The position numbers were made by a program, and so were the translations under genes. A stretch of DNA of 42,258 bases, taken from UBA2561 sp964577275. Its GTDB lineage: Bacteria > Bacteroidota > Bacteroidia > Cytophagales > Thermoflexibacteraceae. The DNA is taken from the NCBI GenBank assembly GCA_964577275.1, contig CAZNYR010000024.1, positions 1 to 42,258 on the forward strand, written 5' to 3'. Shown here one piece after another: positions 18,025-26,241 of this stretch. The notes under the pieces were generated by a model that searched no databases, had not been told where the DNA came from, and saw nothing but the letters and a program-made list of their open reading frames with translations. The number at the start of each line of letters is the position of its first letter. Position 1 is the first letter of the stretch.

Positions 18025-18744
18025 ATGAAATATTTAAAGGTTTTTTTAGCCATCGGAATTTCGTTGGTATTGTTGGTAACGGGCTGTAAATCCATGAGCG
18101 GCACAGCAAAAGGTGGCGCAATCGGTGGCGGTACTGGCGCAGTAGTTGGTGGAATTATCGGCAAAAAAGCAGGAAGTACAGGAGGCGGTGCGATTATTGG
18201 CGGTGCTGTCGGAGCGGTCGCAGGGGCTGCTATCGGGCGTTATATGGATAAGCAGAAAAAAGAATTAGAAGAAGATTTGGATGAGGGCGTAAAAATCGAA
18301 CGCCTCGAAGGCGAAAAAGATGCCGAAGGAAATCCAACACATCCTGAAGAAGAAGGCTTAAAATTAACCTTTGAATCAGGAATCTTGTTCGATACAAATT
18401 CCTCGGCACTCAAACCAAAAGCAAAGGAAAATATCCAAAAAATGGTTAAAACCTTACAAAAGTACAAAGATACCAATTTAACCATCGAAGGACACACCGA
18501 TAGTCAGGGAGCAGATACGCATAATCAAAAATTATCTGAAGCCCGTGCCAAATCGGTTTCGGAGTATGCCGAATCATTAGGTTTAGACAAAAAACGAATT
18601 ACTATTCAGGGATTTGGCGAAAAAACCCCCGTAGCTGATAACGCTACTGCTGATGGGCGGGCGCAAAATCGCCGAGTGGAAGTCAAAATTTTTCCGAATG
18701 AAAAGCTACAAAAAGATGCCCAAGAAGGTAAAATTAAAGAATAA
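18025..18744 (+). CDS. OmpA-family lipoprotein with glycine-zipper region
   Basis: 239 residues. Signal peptide with lipobox LVTGC, so an outer-membrane lipoprotein is expected. Residues about 30-75 are a glycine-zipper segment (GGAIGGGTGAVVGGIIG, then GGAIIGGAVGAVAGAAIG), able to pack in membranes. A short acidic linker follows. The C-terminal OmpA domain (about 110-230) has LTFESGILFDTNSSALK, IEGHTDSQGAD, LSEARAKSVSEY and GFGEKTPVA, with the Asp and Arg that bind diaminopimelate in peptidoglycan. The likely role is anchoring the outer membrane to the cell wall. It lies 67 bp after the transporter and is followed by a strong terminator. Confidence 0.93.
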   Translation: MKYLKVFLAIGISLVLLVTGCKSMSGTAKGGAIGGGTGAVVGGIIGKKAGSTGGGAIIGGAVGAVAGAAIGRYMDKQKKELEEDLDEGVKIERLEGEKDAEGNPTHPEEEGLKLTFESGILFDTNSSALKPKAKENIQKMVKTLQKYKDTNLTIEGHTDSQGADTHNQKLSEARAKSVSEYAESLGLDKKRITIQGFGEKTPVADNATADGRAQNRRVEVKIFPNEKLQKDAQEGKIKE

Positions 18745-18793
18745 TTTTTGTAGGGAATTTACTTAGAATGTGTTTAAAGTACCTATTTTCATG

Positions 18794-18828
18794 CCTCATG
18801 ATATTCTACGAATATTATGAGGTTTTTT
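18794..18828 (+). terminator. Intrinsic terminator after the OmpA lipoprotein
   Basis: 12-bp stem (CCTCATGATATT against AATATTATGAGG, one G-U) with loop CTACG, followed by T6. The 3' arm overlaps the stop codon of the converging gene at 18815-18817. Confidence 0.85.
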
Positions 18829-19774
18829 GGTCAAAAGTTTGAATTTCAGGTAAGTTTATGTAAAAGTTCGATTTGACCATATTTTTCAAGCCATAGTTTC
18901 GTCCGAATGCAAAAATACCGCCAGCTAAAACGAGCAGAATCCCTAATCCGACAACTAATTCGGTGCGATTATCGTCCGTCAGTTTGGCAGTTTCGTGGGT
19001 CAGAAATATGGTTTCAGGTTCGATGGGCATGGTCTGACTATTAACTATAATGGAGTCATTTTCAGGCTCTTGTATCGACCAATCGGGGGCATCATACAGG
19101 ACGGGCATCGAATTATCTTCGGTCGTAAATTCCCGAAGCACGACCGTAGTTTCGCCAAAAATGTTAAAATGTACGCCTGCTTGATGGAGTAATTCTTGAC
19201 CTTGTTGCAAAAGAGCGACATGATTGCCCAAATCTCTTCGGGTGGCTCGGTCAGTAATTGCCCAAACCGCATATTGTCCCGCTTTATTTTGGGCTTGCGT
19301 GGCTTGAATAGTTTGTGCCAAGCGCATGAGTGGCTGTTGGGCTACATCACCGACATCATATCGAATATAAATATCAGGCGCATTTTTTCGTAATTCGCCA
19401 CACATGGCATAAATTTTTTGTATCTTAACTTCTTGAGGCTCAAGGAGATAGCGTTCCATTTTGGTAACTAACATATTTTGTACTGAACTATCTTTGGAAT
19501 AAAGCCACGTCCCACAAGGAAGCGTTAATGAAAGGGTAGAATCCGAAATATTTTGAATCCGAAGGGCAATGCAACGCCCATAATGTGCGCTGACCAAATC
19601 TTTTTGCACTTGATTGGGATTATAAACGCCCCGAATACTGACCTTTAGGATGCCTTGTTGGTAAGCCTGATAAATGGTTAAGGATTTCGTAATACTTTTT
19701 TCGGGCAGAAAGGCAAACGCATTTCCCGAAAAAATCCATAAAAAAAGTATCAGACGAAACGTATTCATAATCAA
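18815..19774 (-). CDS. Unknown secreted protein with C-terminal membrane anchor
   Basis: 319 residues. A signal peptide is visible (RLILFLWIFSGNAFA, cleavage after AFA). The ectodomain has a beta-rich segment (SIRGVYNP, CIALRIQNISDSTLSLTLPCGTW) and then helical sequence (AQTIQATQAQNKAGQYAVWA). A C-terminal hydrophobic helix (ELVVGLGILLVLAGGIFAFG, about 277-296) is followed by a basic patch, giving a type I membrane topology. The part 'YAVWAITDRATRRDLGNH' suggests a recurring Bacteroidota extracytoplasmic family, but I cannot name it. The ATG two codons on (19768) is an alternative start. It stands alone on the minus strand. Confidence 0.75.
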   Translation of the reverse strand: MIMNTFRLILFLWIFSGNAFAFLPEKSITKSLTIYQAYQQGILKVSIRGVYNPNQVQKDLVSAHYGRCIALRIQNISDSTLSLTLPCGTWLYSKDSSVQNMLVTKMERYLLEPQEVKIQKIYAMCGELRKNAPDIYIRYDVGDVAQQPLMRLAQTIQATQAQNKAGQYAVWAITDRATRRDLGNHVALLQQGQELLHQAGVHFNIFGETTVVLREFTTEDNSMPVLYDAPDWSIQEPENDSIIVNSQTMPIEPETIFLTHETAKLTDDNRTELVVGLGILLVLAGGIFAFGRNYGLKNMVKSNFYINLPEIQTFDQKTS

Positions 19775-19898
19775 GTTGTTGTAGCCTACAAATCAGTTGT
19801 TATTATTTTGAGTTTTTCTGAAGCAAGCTGAATTCATGTAATTATCTGCTCCGCAACATCAATGCGTTTAATAATTTACATATAAATTTCAAATTTCA

Positions 19899-19929
19899 CA
19901 AATTTACGAGAAATTTTAAGTAAGCCGAA
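19899..19929 (-). promoter_or_regulatory. Likely promoter of the membrane-anchored unknown gene
   Basis: On the minus strand TTCG (19926-19929) and TAAATTTG (19899-19906) are 19 nt apart, matching the Bacteroidota -33/-7 layout with one mismatch in the -33 box. The leader would be about 115 nt. The rest of 19930-20161 shows no feature I can support. Confidence 0.45.
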
Positions 19930-20161
19930 CGTTTATTCCTAAAAAATAAAGGCAAAAACACTGCCCAAATGTTAAATTACCCATGATGAACCCCAAAAAA
20001 TTGTGGTTTCATGTTTTGGTAAAGCATCTCCAAAAGTACAACGCCGAGCGAAGGCATAAAGTCTAATTTTTTCAGAATTTAAATGCTTGATAAAAAGTAG
20101 TGATATTATTTATATAAAATACTGTTTTTCAAATAGTTATGATTTGATACTATGTGCTATT

Positions 20162-20938
20162 TTATGCCTTGCCTGTTTGTTCCAGTCCCATGCCAAACAA
20201 CGCAAAATCGTATTTTACGGGGTCGTTTGGGTCGAATTTTTTGAGATTTTCCGTCAATTCGAGGGCAGCTTGCCAGTCGGTTTGTCGGCGAGAAATCAAG
20301 CCGTATTGTCGGGCAATTCTATCGACATGAACATCCAAAGGACAAATTAACTGACTCATTTTCAGGTTTTTCCAAAGTCCAAAATCTACGCCTGCTTGGT
20401 CTTTTCGTACCATCCAGCGCAAAAACATATTGATTCGTTTGCAGGCTGACTTTTTGGCAGGCGTGGAAATGTGTTTTTTGGTGCGGTCAGGAAAATCGGG
20501 CAAACTCACAAAATAGTTATAAAATTGAATCAAAATATTCTGGATGTGCGGTTCATTTTTGGGCAAATTTTGAGTAAAAACCAGCTCTAACGAATTATAT
20601 TTTTGATACGTAACCTTCAGAAAATGAATGAAATACAGCGTATCTGTTGCATTAAACGTGCGATGTTTGAAGTCCAAAAATGATTTCAGGTCAGTTTCCG
20701 AATGATTCAGGATAAAATCATAAGGCGAATTATCCATTCGATGCAATAAATCCGTACATTTATTAATGATAGTTTTACGAAGTCCCCAAGCTAATACTGC
20801 GGCAAATAAACCAGCGATTTCGATGTCCTGTTTTTGGGCAAAGCGATGCGGAATCTGGATGGGGTCATGTTCAATAAAATGAGGTTGATTAAATTGTTGA
20901 TATTTTTGTTCTAACAACTCAAAAATTTTGGTGTTCAT
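20162..20938 (-). CDS. TIGR02757/DUF2400 family protein
   Basis: 258 residues. Family markers seen: DIEIAGLFAAVLAWGLRKTI near the N-terminus, SPYDFIL, KRINMFLRWMVRKDQAGVDF, CPLDVHVDRIARQYGLI, and the C-terminal DPVKYDFALFGMG. The family is common in Bacteroidota and spirochaetes. The late 'DxHxxR...DP.KYDFALFG.G' part resembles helix-hairpin-helix DNA glycosylase folds, suggesting a DNA-related role, but this is not proven. Cytoplasmic, no signal peptide. Monocistronic by layout. Confidence 0.88.
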   Translation of the reverse strand: MNTKIFELLEQKYQQFNQPHFIEHDPIQIPHRFAQKQDIEIAGLFAAVLAWGLRKTIINKCTDLLHRMDNSPYDFILNHSETDLKSFLDFKHRTFNATDTLYFIHFLKVTYQKYNSLELVFTQNLPKNEPHIQNILIQFYNYFVSLPDFPDRTKKHISTPAKKSACKRINMFLRWMVRKDQAGVDFGLWKNLKMSQLICPLDVHVDRIARQYGLISRRQTDWQAALELTENLKKFDPNDPVKYDFALFGMGLEQTGKA

Positions 20939-21187
20939 CGCATTTTATGATTTGAGAAATTTATTTTCAAACACAAAGTTAATTATTTGCAATACAAAAC
21001 GTGAACGCTGACAAAGTTTCAAACAGTATGCTTCAATATGAAGTTAAAGGTTAGATTAAAAAAGTGAAATTTTCATTCTTTTCTGACATCTATCTTTCTG
21101 ATGTTTTAGACTCGTAAAATTGATTATTCTAATTTAGTTTAAAAATGACATTTTTCTATTTCATGTGGGGATAATAACGTAACAGTT

Positions 21188-21697
21188 ATGCAAAAAATAC
21201 AATTTTGGATTTGGGCAAGTGCCTTCTTTTTGGTGGCTTGTTCGATGAATCAGAACACAAAAAAAATGCAACATATGACTGATAATCAAGAAGATAGTAT
21301 CGAAAAAATTGTCAAAACTGATACTGAATGGCGAGCGCAATTATCGCCTGAAGCCTTCCGAATTTTGCGCCAGCAAGGGACGGAATATCCTTTTTCGGGC
21401 AAATTTGACAAACATTTCGAGAAGGGAACGTATGCTTGTGCTGGATGCCAACTGCCTCTTTTTGAGTCAGATACGAAATATAATTCGGGTTGTGGATGGC
21501 CTGCTTTTTATGATAAACTCAAGACCGAAAACATCACCGAGATAACAGACCGCTCGCATGGCATGGTACGGATTGAGGTGCGTTGTGTGCGCTGCGATGG
21601 ACATTTAGGACACGTTTTTGAGGATGGACCTCGCCCTACGGGATTGCGTTATTGCATTAATTCGGCTTCATTGGAGTTTATTCCCGATGGAAAATAA
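21188..21697 (+). CDS. msrB: Lipoprotein peptide-methionine (R)-S-oxide reductase
   Basis: 169 residues. The first 18 residues end in the lipobox LVACS, so this MsrB is exported and lipidated. The catalytic domain starts near 45 (TDTEWRAQLSPEAFRILRQ) and has all the zinc cysteines in two CxxC pairs (CAGC, CVRC), the loop NSGCGWPAFYD, DGHLGHVFEDG and the active cysteine in LRYCINSASLEF. It reduces methionine-R-sulfoxide in proteins. In this location it would repair envelope or surface proteins after oxidation. A perfect terminator follows at once. Confidence 0.95.
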   Translation: MQKIQFWIWASAFFLVACSMNQNTKKMQHMTDNQEDSIEKIVKTDTEWRAQLSPEAFRILRQQGTEYPFSGKFDKHFEKGTYACAGCQLPLFESDTKYNSGCGWPAFYDKLKTENITEITDRSHGMVRIEVRCVRCDGHLGHVFEDGPRPTGLRYCINSASLEFIPDGK

Positions 21698-21711
21698 TCG
21701 GAGAAATTATC

Positions 21712-21751
21712 AAAAAACGCTCATAAAAAATTAATTTTATGAGCGTTTTTT
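21712..21751. terminator. Strong bidirectional terminator between msrB and the BNR protein
   Basis: A perfect 17-bp inverted repeat (AAAAAACGCTCATAAAA against its complement) with a 6-nt loop. The T6 on each strand's 3' side serves both converging genes. Confidence 0.9.
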
Positions 21752-21812
21752 GATTAAAAATCAAGTGTTTATTTTTTAAAAATTGCGATTAGGAATTATA
21801 CCGTTTATCAGA

Positions 21813-24800
21813 TTATTGTTTGATAAATCGTTGTTGATATTCGATGTTATCTGCCTGAATATGAATCAGATAAGTGCCTTTGGCGAATGTCCGTGTTTGC
21901 GTTCTAAGGTCTTGGTTTAGCACTTCCAAGACGGCGGCACGTTCCAAAATAAGTTTTCCGCCCATATCAAAAATCTGACATCGCAGCGTGGTATTTCGGA
22001 ATTGCGGTTTGTCGATTTCGAGCTGGATAAAATCCGTTACGGGATTAGGATAAAGCCGAATGCCAAGCAGGTTTTTTTGGTCTTCGATGGCACTCACTGT
22101 CGCCTCTAACGTCTTGACTTGTATCGTATTCGAGTATTCTGACACCGAAGAGCCATCCTGATTTGAGGCTTTGACACGATAAAAATACGTGGTGTTTTCG
22201 TCCAGATTCGTTACCTCAAACGAAGTTGCGGTAAGGGTTTCATTGACTTTCAGACTCGTGAAATTCGATGACGTGGACACCTCCAAAGTGTATTGCGTGG
22301 CATTTTGGGCAGTTTGCCAATTTGCCTTAAAACTGGTTTCGGTAATATTGGTAGCATTTGAGGCAACTGGCGTAGCAACCTGCGGCACCGCTTGGGCGTT
22401 GGTTTTTGCCGAAATGACATTGGAATTAGCCGAATTTCCTGCGCTATTTTTGGCACGGATGCGATAAAAATATTCGGTATTTTCGGTCAAACCCGTAATT
22501 TTTTCGGATGTTCCCGTAACCGATTTGGCTTCATAACCCGCTAAAAATGAGGCAAAACTGGAACTTGTCGAAACATCCAATTCGTAACTGGTTGCGCCAT
22601 CAACGGCGTTCCAATTTGCAGTCAATTCGGTTTCGCCGATATTCGTTGCGGCAGTAGCGACTGGCGCATTTGGCTTTTGTGGTTCTTCGACTTGCTTGGC
22701 GTTGGTTTTTGCCGAAATGACATTGGAATTAGCCGAATTTCCTGCGCTATTTTTGGCACGGATGCGATAAAAATATTCGGTATTTTCGGTCAAACCCGTA
22801 ATTTTTTCGGATGTTCCCGTAACCGATTTGGCTTCATAACCCGCTAAAAATGAGGCAAAACTGGAACTTGTCGAAACATCCAATTCGTAACTGGTTGCGC
22901 CATCAACGGCGTTCCAATTTGCAGTCAATTCGGTTTCGCCGATATTCGTTGCGGCAGTAGCGACTGGCGCATTTGGCTTTTGTGGTTGCGTGTCGGTTGT
23001 TGGTAAACCAGCAAAATTACTTCGTCCATGTGTGGCAACGGCAACAAATCCATCCGCATCGCGCGTCAGCACTTCGACCACGACAGGACTTCCGATAGTT
23101 TGTTTTCCTTCTTGTAGCCATTCGGTTTGTGCGCCATTCAGATTTGAGGTGCTGTACAATCCCGTGCTTGTGCCGACATAATACACTTTTTTGCCGTCAT
23201 AATTCAAAATTGAAGCTGAACGCAAAGAAGGACCCGGTAAATCGGTTGTTCCCGTCAAATTTCCTTCGATGGCAGTATAAGATTGTCCGCCATTAGTGGA
23301 ATGGTACAATCCTGTAATATTATAATTGGCAAAAACGACCAAAATTTCATTCGCATCGGCTGGATTAACAGCAATATAAACGGGATAGGCACCGCTTGGC
23401 GCATTAGGCACGGAAATTTCGGTGGCGGTCGTGGCACTTTTGGCATTTTCAACCTTAAAAATTTGCGGTGTGCCTTCGGCATCAAATGCTCCAAAATACA
23501 AAATTCCTGCGGGCTGACGGGACATCGCCAAAGTGGTAATCGTGGTGCCTGTACGTGCGCTAATGCCCGACATTTTAGACCAACTTCCAAAAATTTCTAC
23601 GCCATCTTTGGTTTTGAGTTTGTCATTTTTCCAAATTTCATTTGCGTCAGGCAAATACATCATGTTTTCGTCTATGGGGTCGATAACAAAAGGATGGACA
23701 AATTGTTTGTTTTTCAAGCCCTCAGGCGTAATAAAACCATCCTGAAAGTCAATATCAGGCGTTTTATCGGCTTTGGTCGGATAAAAATTAATCGAAGCAT
23801 TTTGAGCCGAAACCACAATAAAATCCGAAGCTATGTAAGCTGTTGCGCCATCGCCACCTTGCATAATGGTTGCGGGCGTGAAGGATTGTCCTTTTTGCCA
23901 ATTCATAAACAAACTGGAATTATCTTGACAGCCGCCAGCCATACGGTAATCGCCTGATTCTGAAGAAATTGCCATCCGATAAAATTGTGTAATGGCAAAA
24001 TTATTGTCCATTTCTGTCCAGCTCACTTTCGGGGCGGTAATGTCGGTAGTTTTGCTCACGCCACCATCGTGCATCGAAAAGGCAATATTTGGATTATTGG
24101 GGTCAAAAAACATCAAATGTTGGTCAGGAAAATGATTCAGATAATCGCCAAATCGGTTAGAAGTTCCTGCCGATTCGGAACCATATCCACCAATAACACT
24201 GTTGATATCGGTCGATTTGGTCGCAAATCCATCCGTTGAGCGAAATAAACTCGTTCCGCCAATAAAAACCATGTTTTCGTTGGTCGGATGCACGGCAACC
24301 ACCATATTATAATTGCCTTGCGTTTTGAGTCCGTTATAGTCGGCGTTGGCATCAGGAAAAGTCGGAATATTTGCCGCCCGATTTTCGGCTGTGCCTGCGT
24401 TCAAATCATGTTTGTACAAATACATTTCGTCAAATCCATTAACGACTTCGCCTGTGGTTGTCAAGGAATACAAAATATTGGGATTTGACGGAGCTAATGC
24501 CAAAACCGTTCGCCCGAATTGGTCAGGGAAATCAGTCGGCGTAATGCTTGTCCAAGTCGTGCCGTTATCTGTGGAGCGGAAAATTCCGCCGCCGTCATCA
24601 CCATCTTTGATTCCCATGAATGAAACGATAATGTTTCCGTTCTTATCTATCACAATATCAGGATAATGCGTGCCAGTATATTGGGGAACTTTCACGACTT
24701 TGAAATTATCGCCCCCATCCGTAGAGCGCAAAATTCCGAACTGATTGGAAGCCACAAAAATTGCACCTGTGGTGGGACTAATTCGCAAACGAGAAGTTTC

Positions 24801-25517
24801 GTAAAATGGATTTTTGGGTTTATCGACAGGAAATTGAAGCGAAGACCCCGCTTTTTTCCATTCGGTGTTGTCTGCGCCTTGTTCGTAGCCGATGAATGTC
24901 CACGTATCGCCATTATTGGTCGATTTGAACAATCCTGCACCCAAAAATGGTGCGTCCGCATCGGCGGCATCGGCACTACTTCCGACTTCGCCAGTGGAAT
25001 AATACCACGTATCGGGATTTTGGGGGTCTTGCGCTATCGAACTGACCCCCAAGTTTTTGTTCGGGTCAGATTTGAAAGTCCAAGACTGTGCGCCGTTCGT
25101 GCTTTTCCACATTCCGCCCGTTACGCCACCTGCCAAAATGACATTTGAATTTCGGGAATCAACCGCAAAAGCTCGAATTCGACCGCCAATATCATCAGGA
25201 CCTGCGCCTGCCCAGCTAAGCGTTACATCGGCTTCGGTGCGGGCATTGGCGGCATCTTTGATATAATTTTGAGTATAATAAAGGGCTTTGGCTTGGGCAT
25301 GGCTCGGTATTTTTCCTGTTTTGGGGTCGCGGAGCATCTGTTGCCAATATTCGGCACGAGCAATTTTTCGGGCTTTTTTATCGGCTTTTCGCATTGCCCG
25401 TAATTCTTGGGTGGATAGCGTATCCTTTTGAGAATCAAGCACTTTCCACGTTAAAACACCACTTAGCACCGCCAAGCAAGCGAAGCCTAAGAGTTTCAGT
25501 CGTATGTTTTTCATCAA
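21813..25517 (-). CDS. Large secreted BNR-repeat/FN3 protein with T9SS sorting tail
   Basis: 1234 residues. An N-terminal hydrophobic helix (KLLGFACLAVLSGVLTW) acts as signal or anchor. Residues about 60-840 are a sortilin/BNR-type beta-propeller with repeated Asp-boxes (STNGAQSWTF, STNNGDTWTF, STDGGDNFKV, STDNGTTWTS, STNGGQSYTA). Three fibronectin type III domains follow, about 844-941, 945-1041 and 1046-1135; the first two are identical in protein and DNA. The last 85 residues (LYPNPVTDFIQLEID, FDMGGKLILE, KGTYLIHIQ) form a type A Por sorting domain, so the protein should cross the outer membrane by T9SS and be attached or released. No sialidase catalytic set is evident, so a binding or adhesion function is more likely than glycoside hydrolysis. 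Confidence 0.92.
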   Translation of the reverse strand: MMKNIRLKLLGFACLAVLSGVLTWKVLDSQKDTLSTQELRAMRKADKKARKIARAEYWQQMLRDPKTGKIPSHAQAKALYYTQNYIKDAANARTEADVTLSWAGAGPDDIGGRIRAFAVDSRNSNVILAGGVTGGMWKSTNGAQSWTFKSDPNKNLGVSSIAQDPQNPDTWYYSTGEVGSSADAADADAPFLGAGLFKSTNNGDTWTFIGYEQGADNTEWKKAGSSLQFPVDKPKNPFYETSRLRISPTTGAIFVASNQFGILRSTDGGDNFKVVKVPQYTGTHYPDIVIDKNGNIIVSFMGIKDGDDGGGIFRSTDNGTTWTSITPTDFPDQFGRTVLALAPSNPNILYSLTTTGEVVNGFDEMYLYKHDLNAGTAENRAANIPTFPDANADYNGLKTQGNYNMVVAVHPTNENMVFIGGTSLFRSTDGFATKSTDINSVIGGYGSESAGTSNRFGDYLNHFPDQHLMFFDPNNPNIAFSMHDGGVSKTTDITAPKVSWTEMDNNFAITQFYRMAISSESGDYRMAGGCQDNSSLFMNWQKGQSFTPATIMQGGDGATAYIASDFIVVSAQNASINFYPTKADKTPDIDFQDGFITPEGLKNKQFVHPFVIDPIDENMMYLPDANEIWKNDKLKTKDGVEIFGSWSKMSGISARTGTTITTLAMSRQPAGILYFGAFDAEGTPQIFKVENAKSATTATEISVPNAPSGAYPVYIAVNPADANEILVVFANYNITGLYHSTNGGQSYTAIEGNLTGTTDLPGPSLRSASILNYDGKKVYYVGTSTGLYSTSNLNGAQTEWLQEGKQTIGSPVVVEVLTRDADGFVAVATHGRSNFAGLPTTDTQPQKPNAPVATAATNIGETELTANWNAVDGATSYELDVSTSSSFASFLAGYEAKSVTGTSEKITGLTENTEYFYRIRAKNSAGNSANSNVISAKTNAKQVEEPQKPNAPVATAATNIGETELTANWNAVDGATSYELDVSTSSSFASFLAGYEAKSVTGTSEKITGLTENTEYFYRIRAKNSAGNSANSNVISAKTNAQAVPQVATPVASNATNITETSFKANWQTAQNATQYTLEVSTSSNFTSLKVNETLTATSFEVTNLDENTTYFYRVKASNQDGSSVSEYSNTIQVKTLEATVSAIEDQKNLLGIRLYPNPVTDFIQLEIDKPQFRNTTLRCQIFDMGGKLILERAAVLEVLNQDLRTQTRTFAKGTYLIHIQADNIEYQQRFIKQ
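22395..22684. repeat. Exact 290-bp tandem repeat, copy A (FN3 domain 2)
   Basis: Identical to 22698-22987 at a 303-bp offset (101 codons, in frame). Base-by-base comparison of the printed lines found no mismatch. The 13-bp spacer between copies differs from the flanks. Confidence 0.97.
22698..22987. repeat. Exact 290-bp tandem repeat, copy B (FN3 domain 1)
   Basis: Second copy of the in-frame repeat in the BNR/FN3 gene. Absence of even silent changes points to a very recent duplication or ongoing homogenisation. Confidence 0.97.
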
Positions 25518-25573
25518 AAAAATTAGGTAAAATGGTTATTAAAAATAAACTAAATTTGTGTAATTAAAAAAAT

Positions 25574-25593
25574 ATAATTTATTGATTTTCAGA
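25574..25593 (-). repeat. Recurring IHF-like AT-rich element, copy 2
   Basis: The minus strand reads TCTGAAAATCAATAAATTAT, which contains AATCAATAAATTA, an exact WATCAANNNNTTR match. It lies between the small lipoprotein and the BNR/FN3 gene, 57 nt before the latter's start. Confidence 0.5.
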
Positions 25594-25622
25594 TAATTAG
25601 ATGAATCGAACAATATTATTGT

Positions 25623-26036
25623 TTAATAATGCAATTCGACAACTTGCCATAAATCCGCATCGTCAGATTTGGGTTTGATGGTCAAAGTTATTTTTTTGTC
25701 AGGCGCAAAATAATCGTTGATGCGGACACCATTTTTGGCGTAAACCTCTTGGAATGAGGGCGATAAATACACGGTAATTTTTTGGTCTTTGGCAACGGAT
25801 TTGACCGAGCCACCCGAACCTTGTACGCGCAATACTTTGAGCGTGGCATCAGAAATTTGGGGTGAATCCTCCGCACTTTGGGGCTTGACCAAGTTAATAT
25901 TCAAAATTTGGGCATAAATCCGATTCATGCCTACCGAAATTTTGGAATCTGGAACGACTTCGGTACTTTTTTCCGAAGATTTGCAGGAAAGGCAACACAA
26001 CAAGCACAATCCATAAAGTAAATAAGTAATGTTCAT
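25623..26036 (-). CDS. Small lipoprotein, function unknown
   Basis: 137 residues. Lipobox CLSC after a short hydrophobic core, so lipidation at Cys18 is expected. The mature part is beta-rich (NRIYAQILNINLVK, ATLKVLRVQGSGGSVKSVA, DQKITVYLSP, DKKITLTIKP), consistent with a single small beta-barrel or OB-like domain similar to proteins that bind metals or membranes. I recognise no family. It lies about 105 bp upstream of the BNR/FN3 protein on the same strand and may be co-expressed with it. Its 5' flank runs into the assembly gap. Confidence 0.78.
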   Translation of the reverse strand: MNITYLLYGLCLLCCLSCKSSEKSTEVVPDSKISVGMNRIYAQILNINLVKPQSAEDSPQISDATLKVLRVQGSGGSVKSVAKDQKITVYLSPSFQEVYAKNGVRINDYFAPDKKITLTIKPKSDDADLWQVVELHY

Positions 26037-26093
26037 GCAATAAATTTTGAGTTAGGTTTTTCTCGAATTTAGTTTGAAATATACGATAAAGAT

Positions 26094-26193
26094 NNNNNNN
26101 NNNNNNNNNNNNNNNNNNNNNNNNNNNNNNNNNNNNNNNNNNNNNNNNNNNNNNNNNNNNNNNNNNNNNNNNNNNNNNNNNNNNNNNNNNNNN
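26094..26193. other. 100-N scaffold gap
   Basis: Exactly 100 N, the default spacer of scaffolding tools. The 13-mer ATACGATAAAGAT abuts the gap on both sides (26081-26093 and 26194-26206). Confidence 0.99.
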
Positions 26194-26241
26194 ATACGAT
26201 AAAGATTTGAGTTGGAATATGGAGAAGTTTGATTTTTCGCT

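Noticed and set aside
23283..23957. 224-codon plus-strand frame opposite the BNR/FN3 gene
   Set aside because: Antisense to the long coding frame; its Asn/Ile/Arg-rich sequence is typical of a shadow frame in a low-GC gene.
21813..25517. Sialidase activity for the BNR protein
   Set aside because: Asp-boxes are present, but no FRIP motif or arginine triad could be identified; a sortilin/WSC-like propeller is more fitting.
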